From Neovahlkampfia damariscottae (taxonomy: Eukaryota > Heterolobosea > Selenaionea > Neovahlkampfiida > Neovahlkampfiidae), in NCBI GenBank assembly GCA_016618085.1, contig JABLTG010000088.1, positions 19,302 through 83,301 of the forward strand: a DNA stretch of 64,000 bases, in the 5' to 3' direction. The number at the start of each line of letters is the position of its first letter. Within the stretch, counting starts at the first letter, position 1. Under the pieces are notes generated by a model. That model was not told the DNA's origin, searched no databases, and was given only the letters and a program-made list of their open reading frames with translations. Below are positions 9,166 to 19,773 of this stretch, in pieces. The position numbers and the translations under genes were made by a program.

Positions 9166-10737
9166 TTATTGGTCAATTTTTTCTTTATCGTTCTCAGTGT
9201 GTTTTGAATAAAATTTCGTCAATGCATCAATATCCATAGGTAAAGTTAAAACAACCAAGAATGAGCAAACAATTAAAACAACTTTAGTTACAGAATGAAC
9301 GAATACCATTGCCCATTTGATTGCTTCTTTTGTTTCATTTCCATCAAAGAATGGAAAATTCCAACTCATCAATAAACCAGCAAGATATGGTCCCAACGAT
9401 CCTAATCCAGTTACAAAGATCATCAACCAAGAAATTGCAACGCCCCTTGCAGAAACAGGTACAATTTCTATCAACACTAAATTCATTGGAATTAAAATCA
9501 TGAATCCAAACTAAATGAAGAGTTCAGATTAAAATTAAATATCTTACAAATGCAGCAGGAAGTAAAAACAATAAAGATGGAACTTTGTGATCAATCAAAA
9601 GAGTTCCGTATGGTGTCGGAACTAAGAACAATGTGCTAACAAAAATAACAATTGCATAGCCTCTTTTTGTCAATTTTTGTAAAAATCCACATGCAAAACT
9701 TGAAATGAGTGATCCTCCAAGTCCTCCAATTGGTGATATCCATGAAAGCCATTGAGCAAGTTCTTGAGCTGTCATATCATGAATACGATTAAAAAATTCT
9801 GGATTCCATGTTTGATTTACTAAAGCTCCAGCCATGGCCATTCCTCCCTTTTGAAAAAAAAATTTAAATTTAATTGAAAAATACAGCAATTGCGCAAAGA
9901 AAAAAAGATGGTCTTTTTATAAGATAAATAAAGGTTTCAATCATTCCTAATGCCTCTTTTTCAGATTGAAATTCATCGGATTGACCTCTTTCAGGTTCAG
10001 CTACTGTAAAAAATATCAAAACTGCGAAAATAATTCCTGGGATTAATGAAAGATAATATAGTTCTCTCCAATTTGATGATCTATTGTCCAATAAAGCACC
10101 AAATCCGTAAGCAGCACCAGCTCCGAAAATAAATGACATACTTTGCAATCCGACAGCAATAGGTCTTGTTTTTGGTGTAAAGTAATCTGTCAACATTGAA
10201 AAACAAAGTGAGTTAATTCCACCCATTCCTGATATTAAAAAATTTAAAAAAAAAAAAACCACTATACCGATAGATACACCGACTTGACAATACACTAAAT
10301 GCCAAAATGATGTTGATGAAGGAGTCAAAGCGATAAAAATATTCCAAATAATAACAGAAGCAAATGTTAAATATTTTCTTGAATAGAGGTCTGTAGCCCT
10401 TCCAATAAAAACCCCTGATGTTAACATTGAAATGTTAAAAATAGGTCCTGTGATTAAACCAAATTCAGAATCGGTAATCTTTCAAAAAAATGTCAATTTT
10501 TTTTTTTGTTAGCTTCACCTTTAAATCATGAAGTAAACCTTTAGAAGCGACAAAAGTAAAGTTAGTGTGAAATATTTTTAACAATCCAACCGCAAACAAA
10601 ATGAATAAAATATAAAGTGCATACATGAATTCTGCTGCTTGGTAAATTTTACTTTTGGATTTTTTTTCTTCTGCGTAAACTCCATTCAAATTTCCAGCTG
10701 AATAAGATTCATCTTCTATTGTGCTGGTGCTGGACAT
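9166..10737 (-). CDS. Major facilitator superfamily transporter (Spinster-like)
   Basis: Five exons on the minus strand: 10737-10519, 10478-10268, 10228-9885, 9847-9548 and 9510-9166. Introns are 40, 39, 37 and 37 nt, and the protein has 472 residues. After an N-terminal cytosolic tail (SSTSTIEDESYSAG) come about 12 membrane helices. ITDSEFGLITGPIFN and the A-motif-like GVFIGRATDLYSRKYL between helices 2 and 3 match the Spinster/sphingolipid-transporter branch of MFS. GMGGINSLCFSMLTDYF is the helix-5 region. The substrate cannot be inferred. A CCAATG overlaps the start codon itself, an extreme case of the start-proximal box in this window. Confidence 0.8.
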
Positions 10738-10832
10738 TGGTCAAAAAACACTGTAGAAACCTTATTGGACAAAAAAAAATTATTCCATTAATCTAAAAAT
10801 CAGGTTTCTGGTATTTTACAAAATTTATACAT

Positions 10833-11595
10833 TTATTTAATTCGTTTTAGCATATCAGTGAATGAACTCTCCAATTGAGAAAATTTCTTCACATTTTTAA
10901 AATCAACATTTTTAAACTTCAAAAAGTGATGTGACAATTGTTTTTGGAAATCTGATTTCATTGCATCATTCATAAGTTTTTCATGTTTATTTTCTTCTTC
11001 ATAGTATACCAGTATATGTAGTTTTTCTTTTTCATTCTTTAGCAGTTTCAAAAGATTCTGTTTGAATATCTCGTCATCAAAATCAGATCTGATGGTTATA
11101 ACAAAGTAATAAGGATATTCTAGATTATTTTTTTCTCTTAAATTTGGTTAGTGTTCATTTTCTTACTTTAAACAACTCTTCAAATCTTTCAAATCATTTA
11201 CTTTTTCAATAGAAACCTCAAAAACATCATTATTAACTGGAATCCTGAGTGGTCCATCTAAAAATAATCAATATTCATTTTTTTACTTTCCTCATTTTCA
11301 AACACAATTGAAAACGCGTTGTAATATTTTTTGACAAGAATTTGATTACCACAAAGGAAAACTTTCATCAGTTTTTCACCAAATATAAATTTTGGATTCA
11401 TTCCAGGACCTAAATTATTAGAAGAAGTCAACAAAACATACTTAATATTTCAGGTTTTCCTTTAAAAGTGATAGAATTGAAGAAGCTTGAAAGTGATGCT
11501 TTTTTTTCAATCTTTTCTGATTGTTGGCCCATATCAAATTGTTCAGGTATATTTATCATTGATTTTGCTCTTTTACTACCCATCCTGTTGAACAT
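10833..11595 (-). CDS. Unidentified protein, four exons
   Basis: Exons 11595-11442, 11409-11287, 11257-11167 and 11136-10833 are joined by introns of 32, 29 and 30 nt and give 223 residues in one frame. I do not recognise the family. A basic, Ser-rich N-terminus (SKRAKSMINIPEQFD) is followed by a mixed alpha/beta region with FIFGEKLMKVFLCG and YPYYFVITIRSDFDDE, then a charged helical end (EEENKHEKLMNDAMKS). No membrane segment or cofactor motif is visible. CCAATCGG lies about 20 bases before the first ATG. A second ATG at 11583 is an alternative start. The consistent splicing supports a real gene. Confidence 0.6.
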
Positions 11596-11723
11596 CTTTT
11601 TCAAACTTTTGATCCGATTGGTTTAAAAATGTCCAATCGATTTAATGGACTAAAAAGTATCCAATCAGTTTGTTGGATTTTAACAGGAAATGAAAAAAAA
11701 TATTGAAAAATGTCACTTCATTT

Positions 11724-12914
11724 TTAATAGTCAAAAGATTCAACATGTATGTCTTCTTTTCCTAAAGCTTGAAAAGCTAAAATGCAAGTATCCATGAAAA
11801 AATCAGGTCCACAAAGAAAAATCTCTCGTTCTTTATAGTCAACAATTGTCTGTTCAAAAAACTCTTTGGAAACTCTTCCTTTAGAATAGCAAATTCTTTC
11901 TTCATTTTCAAATTTTTGTTCCGATTTTGTCAAGGTAAAAAATATTTTCAAATTTTTCAGTTTTTTTGAAATTTTTGATAATTCTTGATGAAATGGTATT
12001 TCAGTTGCTTCTGAGTGTACCATTATAATGTCTAAATTTGATAATGATAATTCATAAAGTCTACGAAGCATTGAAATAAATGGAGTAATTCCGACTCCTC
12101 CAGAGATGAATAAGATCTTTTTTGGAAGTTCTTTCATCATAAAAATACCAAATCTACCATCTACATCAACTAAATTTAATTGTGAACCAACTTTTAATTT
12201 GTCTAACATCCAATTAGAAACCAGTCCTCCTTCTTTCCGTTTTATTGTGACTTCTAATGATTTATTAGCTGGAGAACCTGTTAAAGTCCATGTTCTACTA
12301 TTTGATAAATCACCCATCCGAAATGAAAAAGTTGCATTTTGACCAGGAACAAAGAAAATAGGTTTATAAGTTGCAAAAATAAAACTTTTCACATCATTTG
12401 TCACATCTATAATTTTTTTACATTGAACGATACCATATTGTGATTTTGTTGCCAAAGGATATCCTAAAAAGACTTTGTTCAGAATTCCTTCACCATTGAC
12501 CCATTGATGGTATTTGTCTAATTTTTTTTAATTTTTTTTTTTTTTACCGTAAAGTGATGTACAATCTTTACCAGCACCTGACATTAATATATCAATTCCT
12601 CCAGGATGATATTCCAAATATCTTGTAATATCATAAACCTTTCCTCGAAAGATTGTCCAACAGTCATCAATTTGGTTATGTTTTTTTATTTCTGAAAGTG
12701 GTATTAAACCATTTATTGGTTTAACATTTAATTTATCAGCTAAAGCATACCAACCCATGAGAGTGAAACCAGGTTTTAAACCAACTTTTTTTCTGAGTGT
12801 TGGTGGTTTTTTTATATCCAATTCAGCATCTTTAAATCTTACTAAATGAGACTTTTTGGGTACTGAATCAGGAACATTGAAAGTAAATTCTTTTGGTTGT
12901 TTGTCTTCACTCAT
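11724..12914 (-). CDS. CYB5R4-like: Cytochrome b5 / cytochrome b5 reductase fusion, NCB5OR-like
   Basis: Exons 12914-12548 and 12517-11724 are joined across a 30-nt intron (12518-12547) and give 386 residues. The N-terminal block KPGFTLMGWYALADK and the cytochrome b5 domain (KKHNQIDDCW, heme motif YHPGG) align by eye with the N-terminus of human NCB5OR (CYB5R4). The C-terminal half is an FAD/NAD(P)H reductase: SRTWTLTGSP for flavin, GGVGITPFISML for NAD(P)H and FLCGPDFFM near the end. NCB5OR normally has a CS domain between the two halves. Here the b5 domain runs almost directly into the flavin domain, so the CS domain is missing. It should transfer electrons from NAD(P)H to heme acceptors in the cytosol or at the ER. 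ATG 12914 is preferred over the earlier TTG. Confidence 0.8.
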
Positions 12915-13063
12915 TTTTTTTCCGATGAACTCCACCAATAAGAACAAAGTTTTAAAGGAAATTTAGATGAAACTATAAATTAGTGATTTTGGATGATTGT
13001 ATTTCATGGCAGAATTCTTCATATTATTGAAAAAATGACCGGAACCAATCAAATTTCGAAAAA

Positions 13064-13609
13064 ATGTTTTCAAAAAAACTAACGACACTCTCAAAAAAAA
13101 TCAACTATTCAAAATCACTCAAAGGAACAAAGACAGCACAAAACCTTTGTGAAGCATTTGCAGGTGAATCTCAAGCAAACAGAAGGTAAAATAAGAAAAA
13201 GAAAAATTAACAATTAAAGATACACATACTTTGCTCAAAAAGCTGATATTGAAGGTAAAAATGATGTAGCTGCAATCTTTAGATCAACAGCTAATGGAGA
13301 AACAGGACATGCATTAGGTCATTTAGAATTTCTCGAAAAAGGAGGTTTCGGAGATCCAGCAGTAATTTTTTTCATTTTTTAAATAAAACATTCAAAAAGA
13401 CAGGACTTCAAATTGGAAACACTGAAGAAAACTTAAAATCAGCAATTGTAGGAGAAACACATGAATACACAGATATGTATCCTTCAATGGCAAAAGCAGC
13501 AAGAGAAGAAGGTTTTGATGATATTGCAGATTGGATGGAAACTTTAGCAATGGCTGAAAAAAGTCATGCTGGAAGATTTGAAAAAGCATTAAAAAATTTG
13601 AATGAATAA
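13064..13609 (+). CDS. Rubrerythrin (erythrin type) with mitochondrial-like presequence
   Basis: Exons 13064-13185, 13220-13361 and 13400-13609 have introns of 34 and 38 nt and give 157 residues. The diiron ferritin-like signatures are clear: EAFAGESQANRRY, then TANGETGHALGHLEFL, AIVGETHEYTDMYP and a final AEKSHAGRF. There is no C-terminal rubredoxin domain, so this is the short erythrin type. Such proteins detoxify peroxide, mostly in anaerobic bacteria and archaea, and a mitochondrial rubrerythrin has been discussed in Naegleria. The N-terminus MFSKKLTTLSKKINYSKSLK is rich in Lys and Ser/Thr and lacks acidic residues, as in a mitochondrial presequence. The introns show it belongs to the host genome and is not bacterial contamination. 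CCAATCAAA lies about 20 bases before the ATG. Confidence 0.85.
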
Positions 13610-13669
13610 ATTTTCAATTATCCAATCACACAACTGTTTTGTGATAACATTTAATGTTTATCATAAAAT

Positions 13670-14718
13670 TTATTCTTCTTCAAGTTTCTCTAATACCAAG
13701 TCAGTTTTTGATTTCCCAATATTTTGTTTTTTTCCAGCGTTATTCATGTAAGGTCTAAATACCCACTCAGATTCTGCATCTCTTTGATCAAGAGTACCAA
13801 GTTTAATTTCATATAATTGAAGTTCAAATCTTGGACCAACTTCTTTTAAAACAACTTTTCCTTTTTCTTTTTTATAAACATGATGTCTGAATGAAATAAA
13901 ATCATTATCATTTGCAAAAGTTACGATTCTTCTTGAATCTTCTTTTGGTACAGGAAATAAATATTTCAATATAGTAGCAACTCTTTCTCCTAATTTAGTT
14001 TTAAAATTATGAAAAACTTTTTTGGTTTAGAAAAGTATATTTTTGTTACTTAAATGTGGATATGCTTGACTAATGTTTGAATCAATATTAGTTTCATGTC
14101 TCATTACAGAATTAAAAATTGTGAAATATGCAGTTGGTCCATAAGGTAAATGACAAATGATCAAACCATCTGGTTCTCCACGATTTTCATTCAAAACTAC
14201 TAAATCAGTGAATCCATTTGTATTTCCTGCTTCTACTATTTGTCCTAAAGTTTGTGTTCCTCTATTTATTCTTTGAGAATTTGGAAAAAGATATTTTAAC
14301 TCCTTTGCAAATCTTTGAAGACGATCACTTGGATCATGTGCAGTTGTCAATAAAATTTTTGGATCTTCCAATCCAGCTTGTTGATATTCATCATCAACTT
14401 CAATTTCAAATTTTCTTTTTTTTGTTTCTTCGTCTGATAAAATAAAAGTTAATTTTTTTTTTTTTTTTTTTTACTTGTGATTCCAAATTCATTTTCTTTT
14501 GAGTATTCAATCAAATCTTTTTCTGAGATTGGAGTACCCTCTGTGAATTGTGTTAACAAAAGAATTATAAAATTTTACTTTCTAATGCCTCTCTTATTCT
14601 AACTTTTCTGTCCAAACGTTCTCTTTCATTTGATTGAACACTTTTTCTGTACAAATATTCTCTACGTAATCTTGCATTCCTACGAATCTAAAAATTAAAA
14701 ATTATCACTTCTTACCAT
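13670..14718 (-). CDS. IMP4: U3 snoRNP protein IMP4 (Brix domain)
   Basis: Five exons: 14718-14716, 14687-14579, 14540-14475, 14433-14050 and 14016-13670, with introns of 28, 38, 41 and 33 nt. The protein has 302 residues, close to human IMP4. The N-terminus (M)IRRNARLRREYLYRK is almost the same as in other IMP4 proteins. The Brix domain follows: PKILLTTAHDPSDRLQRFAK, DLVVLNENRGEPDGL, CHLPYGPTAYFTI, RYVFPVPK-type KYLFPVPKEDS and FISFRHHVYKK. IMP4 acts with IMP3 and MPP10 in early 18S pre-rRNA cleavage in the nucleolus. The first coding exon is only the ATG codon. CCAATCAAA lies about 30 bases upstream. Confidence 0.9.
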
Positions 14719-14767
14719 TTTTTTTTTTGTATCGAGGAAGTGATTTGATTGGAGGAAAAATTTTATT

Positions 14768-17173
14768 TTAAAATTTCCAAACAGTGTCATCATCGAGATA
14801 ATTATAAATAATTTCTTCTTCTTCTTCTTCAGTATCTGTTTCATATAAAACAGATTCTACAGTTTTTTTTATCATTTCTTCGGTGGTTGAATTTTCAGCC
14901 TCAAGAATTATTTCTTTTGGACAATCACACCCTTTATAATTGGAATTCTTTTTAACATGACCAATAAATTTGACCCAATTTTTATCAATTTTTAACAGAT
15001 TTGGATCACCCACTACTATTGATAATGCAATTGCTCGGGTCAAAGCAACGTTAAATCTCTTTGGATGATTTACAACACCAATTGAGTTCTTTTGATCCAT
15101 TGATAATCTCTTAGGATTACATCTAACTGTTGAAATAATTGTAATCAAACTTTCTTGACCTTGATAATCTTCAATGGTACCAACTCTGATCGCAGATAAA
15201 TTACAAGATCTCAATTTTTTTCTTATCAATTGAACTTGTTTTCTATATGGTGTCAGTATTGCAATATCAGTTGAATTCACATCCACAGTCAAACTATTTA
15301 ATAAATTCAATGTTAGTTTCACGACCATTGCAGCTTCTTCAGGATTTGTCCAACTTGGTGATTCACCTTCCCTCAATTCAGTTCCTTTGAGTCCATAAAA
15401 CAAAAGTGGACATTTTTTGTTATTCAATTCACTCCATTGACACATAGAATTTACAATTTTATCATTTCCATATTTTTCAAGTTTATTTGAATAGAAAATT
15501 TCAGAAGAAGTTTTGAAAATCTCTCCATGTGATCGGTAATTTTTTGTCAACATAGTGTGATAATTTGTTGAGTTTTGGTATAATTTATATTTTGACAATC
15601 GTTCTTGAAGTGAAACCTTCAATGGATTCCCAGGTGACCTAGTAATTGGATTCAATTGATTGTAATCACCTGCAAGTATAAACTGAGTTGATTCACCACA
15701 CAATTTGGAGCTCATCAAAATTTCAGGTTCAAATGCTTGTGCTGCTTCATCTACAATAATGTATTGAAAGTATCCTTCTTCTATTCCCATGAAATTCAAC
15801 AAATGAGTTGTGAATGTAGTTGAAATGATTATCTCACATTTTTGAATATAATATTTTGAAGGAAGTGAAAACATCCCAGTTGATGATTGAGAACAATATT
15901 GAAGAGTATCAGGTGGAGCTTGATCAGCTCCTCTTTGAAAACTATTCAATCTAAACATGTTAATTCCTTTCTCTTTTTGGAAATCTTTCAATCTGAGAGT
16001 GATAATATCTGATGCTGTATCAGAAGGTGTTGTAATTAAAATTCTCACATTTTCATTATAATACCAAGCTAGTTTAACTATTTCTATAAGGTTCCTCGTT
16101 TTACCAGTACCTGGTGGTCCGAATATTGAGTATGGAGCTCCAATGTGTGAATTTGACATCACATCACGACAAACTTTCTTTTGTTCTTCATTTAATTCTT
16201 TATCAAAAAATTTCAATTCAATAGGTTCAAAATTTTTTTCTTTAATTTTGTCTGGAAATAATTTATCAATTTGTTTGTATTCATTTATTGTATTGACCAT
16301 CATATCAAATATAAAATGTTTACAAAATGGGAATTGAATGTAAAATTTTTTCTTTTGAAGACATTTTGAAATTAATTGTTCAGAGAAACTAACAAAAATA
16401 CAATCAAATAGTTTTTGTTTTCCAATAATAAATCCAACAAATTCAGAAATAAAACCATCATTCAAATCTGGTGAAACTCTTACAACAACTGTATCACCAT
16501 AATTTAACTTTGGTTTGTCTTCAGAAAGCCCTGGAACCTTCACAACAAAATATTTTGATGATGATTTCCAAAAGATTTCATGATTGTATAAATTATATAT
16601 TTGCATATCTTTCAAATATCTTTCTCTTTCGACATTAACAAAATGAGTGAAGAAATTGATGTAATTTTTATGTGATAGTTTTTCATTTTTTTTGATGTTG
16701 GTTTTTCCGAAATATCTTAATGGCTCATAAAGCCAAGGTACTGGTGGAGGTTCAACAAAAAAAACTTCATTTGGTTTTGTGTTCCAATAATTCTTCCATT
16801 GAATTGGTATGAAAAAATTTGATGAAGGATCCAAAGGAGTATTTTTGTATTTTGAAATTGTTCCAGTGACTAATAATTTTTCAACAATTAAAACCTGATT
16901 GGAATCTTTGATAATAAAGTTAACTTCGGTTTTAATTTCTTTGTTTAGTTCTGGTTTTATGGTAATTTTCAATTCTTTTCTTTGTAATTTTTTAATTTTA
17001 AATTCTTCTGAAGAGAATTTGATAAAATCTGGTCCTACTAAAGTGAATTCTAAGTTTTTATTTTCTATATTTTCAAGAATGAACTCTATGGTTTTGTGTC
17101 CTGTATCATAGTCTACTCTCCCAAAATCAAAATTTTTAATTTCTTGATTGCTTTGAAAAAGCCTGAACTTCAT
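14768..17173 (-). CDS. MOV10/SDE3-type superfamily 1 RNA helicase
   Basis: Intronless, 801 residues. The N-terminal 250 residues form beta-rich domains, including an Ig-like region, as in MOV10. The helicase core has motif I FGPPGTGKT (about residue 350), motif II DEAAQAFEPE (about 480), motif III AGDYNQLNPI, NYRSHGEIF, GTIEDYQGQE (motif V) and PKRFNVALTRA (motif VI). These match the Upf1-like SF1B family and, in detail, MOV10/MOV10L1/SDE3. MOV10-family helicases remodel RNA-protein complexes and restrict retroelements, acting with small-RNA machinery in plants and animals. The C-terminus is acidic (ETDTEEEEEE). It is divergent with prohibitin; CCAATCATCACTCAATC lies 7 bases before its ATG. 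Confidence 0.85.
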   Translation of the reverse strand: MKFRLFQSNQEIKNFDFGRVDYDTGHKTIEFILENIENKNLEFTLVGPDFIKFSSEEFKIKKLQRKELKITIKPELNKEIKTEVNFIIKDSNQVLIVEKLLVTGTISKYKNTPLDPSSNFFIPIQWKNYWNTKPNEVFFVEPPPVPWLYEPLRYFGKTNIKKNEKLSHKNYINFFTHFVNVERERYLKDMQIYNLYNHEIFWKSSSKYFVVKVPGLSEDKPKLNYGDTVVVRVSPDLNDGFISEFVGFIIGKQKLFDCIFVSFSEQLISKCLQKKKFYIQFPFCKHFIFDMMVNTINEYKQIDKLFPDKIKEKNFEPIELKFFDKELNEEQKKVCRDVMSNSHIGAPYSIFGPPGTGKTRNLIEIVKLAWYYNENVRILITTPSDTASDIITLRLKDFQKEKGINMFRLNSFQRGADQAPPDTLQYCSQSSTGMFSLPSKYYIQKCEIIISTTFTTHLLNFMGIEEGYFQYIIVDEAAQAFEPEILMSSKLCGESTQFILAGDYNQLNPITRSPGNPLKVSLQERLSKYKLYQNSTNYHTMLTKNYRSHGEIFKTSSEIFYSNKLEKYGNDKIVNSMCQWSELNNKKCPLLFYGLKGTELREGESPSWTNPEEAAMVVKLTLNLLNSLTVDVNSTDIAILTPYRKQVQLIRKKLRSCNLSAIRVGTIEDYQGQESLITIISTVRCNPKRLSMDQKNSIGVVNHPKRFNVALTRAIALSIVVGDPNLLKIDKNWVKFIGHVKKNSNYKGCDCPKEIILEAENSTTEEMIKKTVESVLYETDTEEEEEEIIYNYLDDDTVWKF

Positions 17174-17331
17174 GATTGAGTGATGATTGGATCAATTTTT
17201 CTTTGATAATAATTGGCATTGATTTACTTAATTTGATTTTATGTTTAAAGTGTGAATTCAACTTCAAAATAACTATTTAAATTCCGCCAATCAAATTCAC
17301 TTTATCTTCACCAAATTTTTAGTGAGAAGTT

Positions 17332-18301
17332 ATGGACAGACTTTTGAAACTCACATCAAGATTAAGTTTAGCAACTGCTGTTGTTGGATCAATAGCATCC
17401 GTTTCATTGTATTCAGTTGATGGTGGTGAATGTGCTGTCTTATGGGTAAAAAAAAAAAAAATTAAATTGACTTTCGTTTCAGTCAATGAGAGAAGGTATC
17501 GTAAAAAATAAAACATATGGAGAAGGTCTAAATTGGGTAATTCCATTTTACCAAAAACCATATATTTTTGATATCAGAAAAAGACCGACAAGTATTTCAA
17601 CAAAAACAGGAAGCAAAGATTTACAAACTGTTAATATATCACTTCGTGTTTTATTCAAACCAGTTGTTGGTCAACTTCCATTCCTTTATTCTGAATATGG
17701 TATGGATTACGATCAAAGAATTCTTCCTTCCATTGGAAATGAAGTCATGAAGGCAGTTGTTGTAAGTTGTTGAATTTATTCATTTTTTTAGGCTCAATAC
17801 AATGCTGAAGAATTGATTACAAGAAGAGAAGAAGTCAGTAAAACAATTGCAAAAACACTTAGAGCAAAATCTAAACAATTTCATATTGAACTTCATGATA
17901 TTTCAATTGTAAAAAAAAAAAAAAATTAACACAAACTTTTTTAGACACATCTTGGATTTTCAAAAGATTTTACAAAAGCAGTTGAAGATAAACAAATTGC
18001 ACAACAAATTGCTGAAAGACAAAAATATATTGTTGAGAAATCAGGTCAAGAAAAATTAGCAACAATTATTAAAGGTGAAGGTGAAGCTGAGGCAGCTGCT
18101 TTAATTGCAAAGGCATTGGATCAAGGTCCAGGTTTTATTGAACTTAGAAAATTACAAGCTGCAAAAGAAATTGCTCAAACTTTATCAACAAGTTCAAACG
18201 TTACTTATCTTCCAAAAGATGTTAATCTTTTATTGAACTCTGCAATGACTCAATCAAGTCCACCTCCATCCAGTTCATACTCACAAAAACGTGGAAAATA
18301 A
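17332..18301 (+). CDS. PHB1: Prohibitin 1 (mitochondrial inner membrane)
   Basis: Four exons, 17332-17445, 17483-17761, 17792-17908 and 17945-18301, have introns of 37, 30 and 36 nt and give 288 residues. The SPFH domain includes VNISLRVLFKPVVGQLP, YDQRILPSIGNEVMKAVV and AQYNAEELITRREEVS. The C-terminal coiled coil has AEAAALIAKALDQGPGF and RKLQAAKEIAQTLS. The N-terminal hydrophobic segment (SLATAVVGSIASVSLYSVDG) anchors it in the inner membrane. Prohibitins 1 and 2 form ring assemblies that stabilise respiratory complexes and regulate m-AAA protease. The length and the YDQRILPSIGNE motif fit PHB1 better than PHB2. The presence of this gene shows a cristate mitochondrion. Confidence 0.9.
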
Positions 18302-18315
18302 AATTTTTGCAAAAT

Positions 18316-18462
18316 CTAATTTCTTTTCTTGTTATCCTGTTCTTCTCTTGTTGTTCTGATGAGAAAAACTAAAACTACCAGACAAATTAATAGAATTAAA
18401 ATATTATTAGCATTTGAAAATTTAACTTCATGAGCTACAGTAGAACAGTCCAGACATTTCAT
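18316..18462 (-). CDS. Small single-pass membrane protein (48 aa)
   Basis: A 48-residue frame from ATG 18462 to TAG 18316. MKCLDCSTVAHEVKF is followed by a strong membrane helix (ILILLICLVVLVFLIR) and a charged tail (TTREEQDNKKRN). It sits head to head with the coiled-coil gene, with 56 bp between start codons, and a CCAATCA box on its own strand lies in that spacer. These promoter features and the clean hydrophobic/charged layout argue that it is real. I do not recognise a family. The two N-terminal Cys residues (CLDC) could be lipidated or bind metal, but this is a guess. Confidence 0.5.
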   Translation of the reverse strand: MKCLDCSTVAHEVKFSNANNILILLICLVVLVFLIRTTREEQDNKKRN

Positions 18463-18518
18463 TGATTTTTTTTAAGAGTCATTGATTGGTCGTTTTTCTT
18501 CCAAACAATCAAATTGGA

Positions 18519-19725
18519 ATGAGCAAAAACCCTCAAATAACCAAAGACTTTCTTCAAAAATTTAAAAAACTAGATGAAAAAATACAACAATATGACGAAG
18601 TAGAAACAAAAATTATCCAACAACAAGCATACCTTCATGAGTTAGAAAGAGAAGTAACTGAAAAAACTCATATCCTCGAAAAAATTAGAGAACATGAGTA
18701 AAAAAAAAAAAAAAAAACTAAAAAAAATGAAAAGATTGAAAGAAGGAAAAATTGTACATGACCTCAAACATTTGACAATAAAATCCATTTTTGCAAGTTT
18801 ATCAGGAAAAAAAAAATCAATGCTTGAAAAAGAAGAAAAAGAATTTTTAAAAGCAAAACATGATGAAGATGTTGCTGAAAAAAATCTTTTTACTATTAAA
18901 ACTCAATTCAAATCTGCAAAAACTGACCTTCAAATTTTACAAGAAAAAAAAAAGAATCTAGATGAATTAAGAAGAGAAATGATAGAACATTTAAATCAAG
19001 TCCAAATACCAATAGATCCAAAACTTGAAGAAAATTTCAAAAATAGTCAAACACATTTGAACAAAATTGTGAAAGTCAGAATGCAATATGAACAGTGTTC
19101 TTGTCATGTTGATAGTGCAAAGTCAGATTTATATTCTTCCATTTTGTTATTGTCCAGAGCTGGTCAAGAAAATGCTTATTCAATGTATGACCCATTTTGT
19201 TATCCAGGTTATTTATCCGACTCATGGGTAATTTAACAAAAAATTATTATTAAGAAAAACTCTTAGGTATTTAGTGATATTGGAAAAGCAAAGAATTTTG
19301 TCCACAGTGCGACAATACATTTAAAAATAGCACAAGAAATATTACCAAATACTTTACATGTCAAAAATACAGAAATCTCATCTCCAGACACATTACTCTA
19401 TGATGCATTTTTTGATGATTATTATACTGAAATGATGATTGAAGATAACATTGAAACTTCAATTAACAATGTGCATAAATCACTGTCTTCAGTTGAAAAT
19501 GCATCAAATTATCTTCATAAAGTATTGGATAACATTGCAGAAGATTATAAAAATACAAAAAGGGAACACGAAGACAATAGATCAAAAATATTCAATTTGA
19601 AGAAGAAATATCTTCGTGAAGCATTAAACAATGAAAACCCAACTATTTCTCTTTCTGATCTTTTTGTTGAATATAAACATGATGAAAAAGATGAAAAGGT
19701 TTATACTCCTTCAGACACTTTTTAA
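18519..19725 (+). CDS. Long coiled-coil protein of unknown family
   Basis: Exons 18519-18697, 18735-19227 and 19267-19725 have introns of 37 and 39 nt and give 376 residues. The first 60 residues and residues 95-150 are coiled coil (QYDEVETKIIQQQAYLHELE; KKKNLDELRREMIEHLNQ). In the middle ILLLSRAGQENAYSMYDPFC is a more globular stretch, followed by further helices with ASNYLHKVLDNIAEDYKNTK. It resembles helical-bundle proteins that line membranes or septins, but I cannot assign a family. The poly-A-rich first intron would, if retained, create a Lys-only run. An ATTGG ends one base before the start codon. Confidence 0.6.
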
Positions 19726-19773
19726 TTTCTCCGGAGAAATATTCATCCAATAAAAATCTTGTTTTGAATCAAA

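Noticed and set aside
14461-14480. Long T-run in IMP4 as a pol III terminator
   Set aside because: It lies within a resolved intron of a protein gene on the opposite strand, and no RNA gene ends there.
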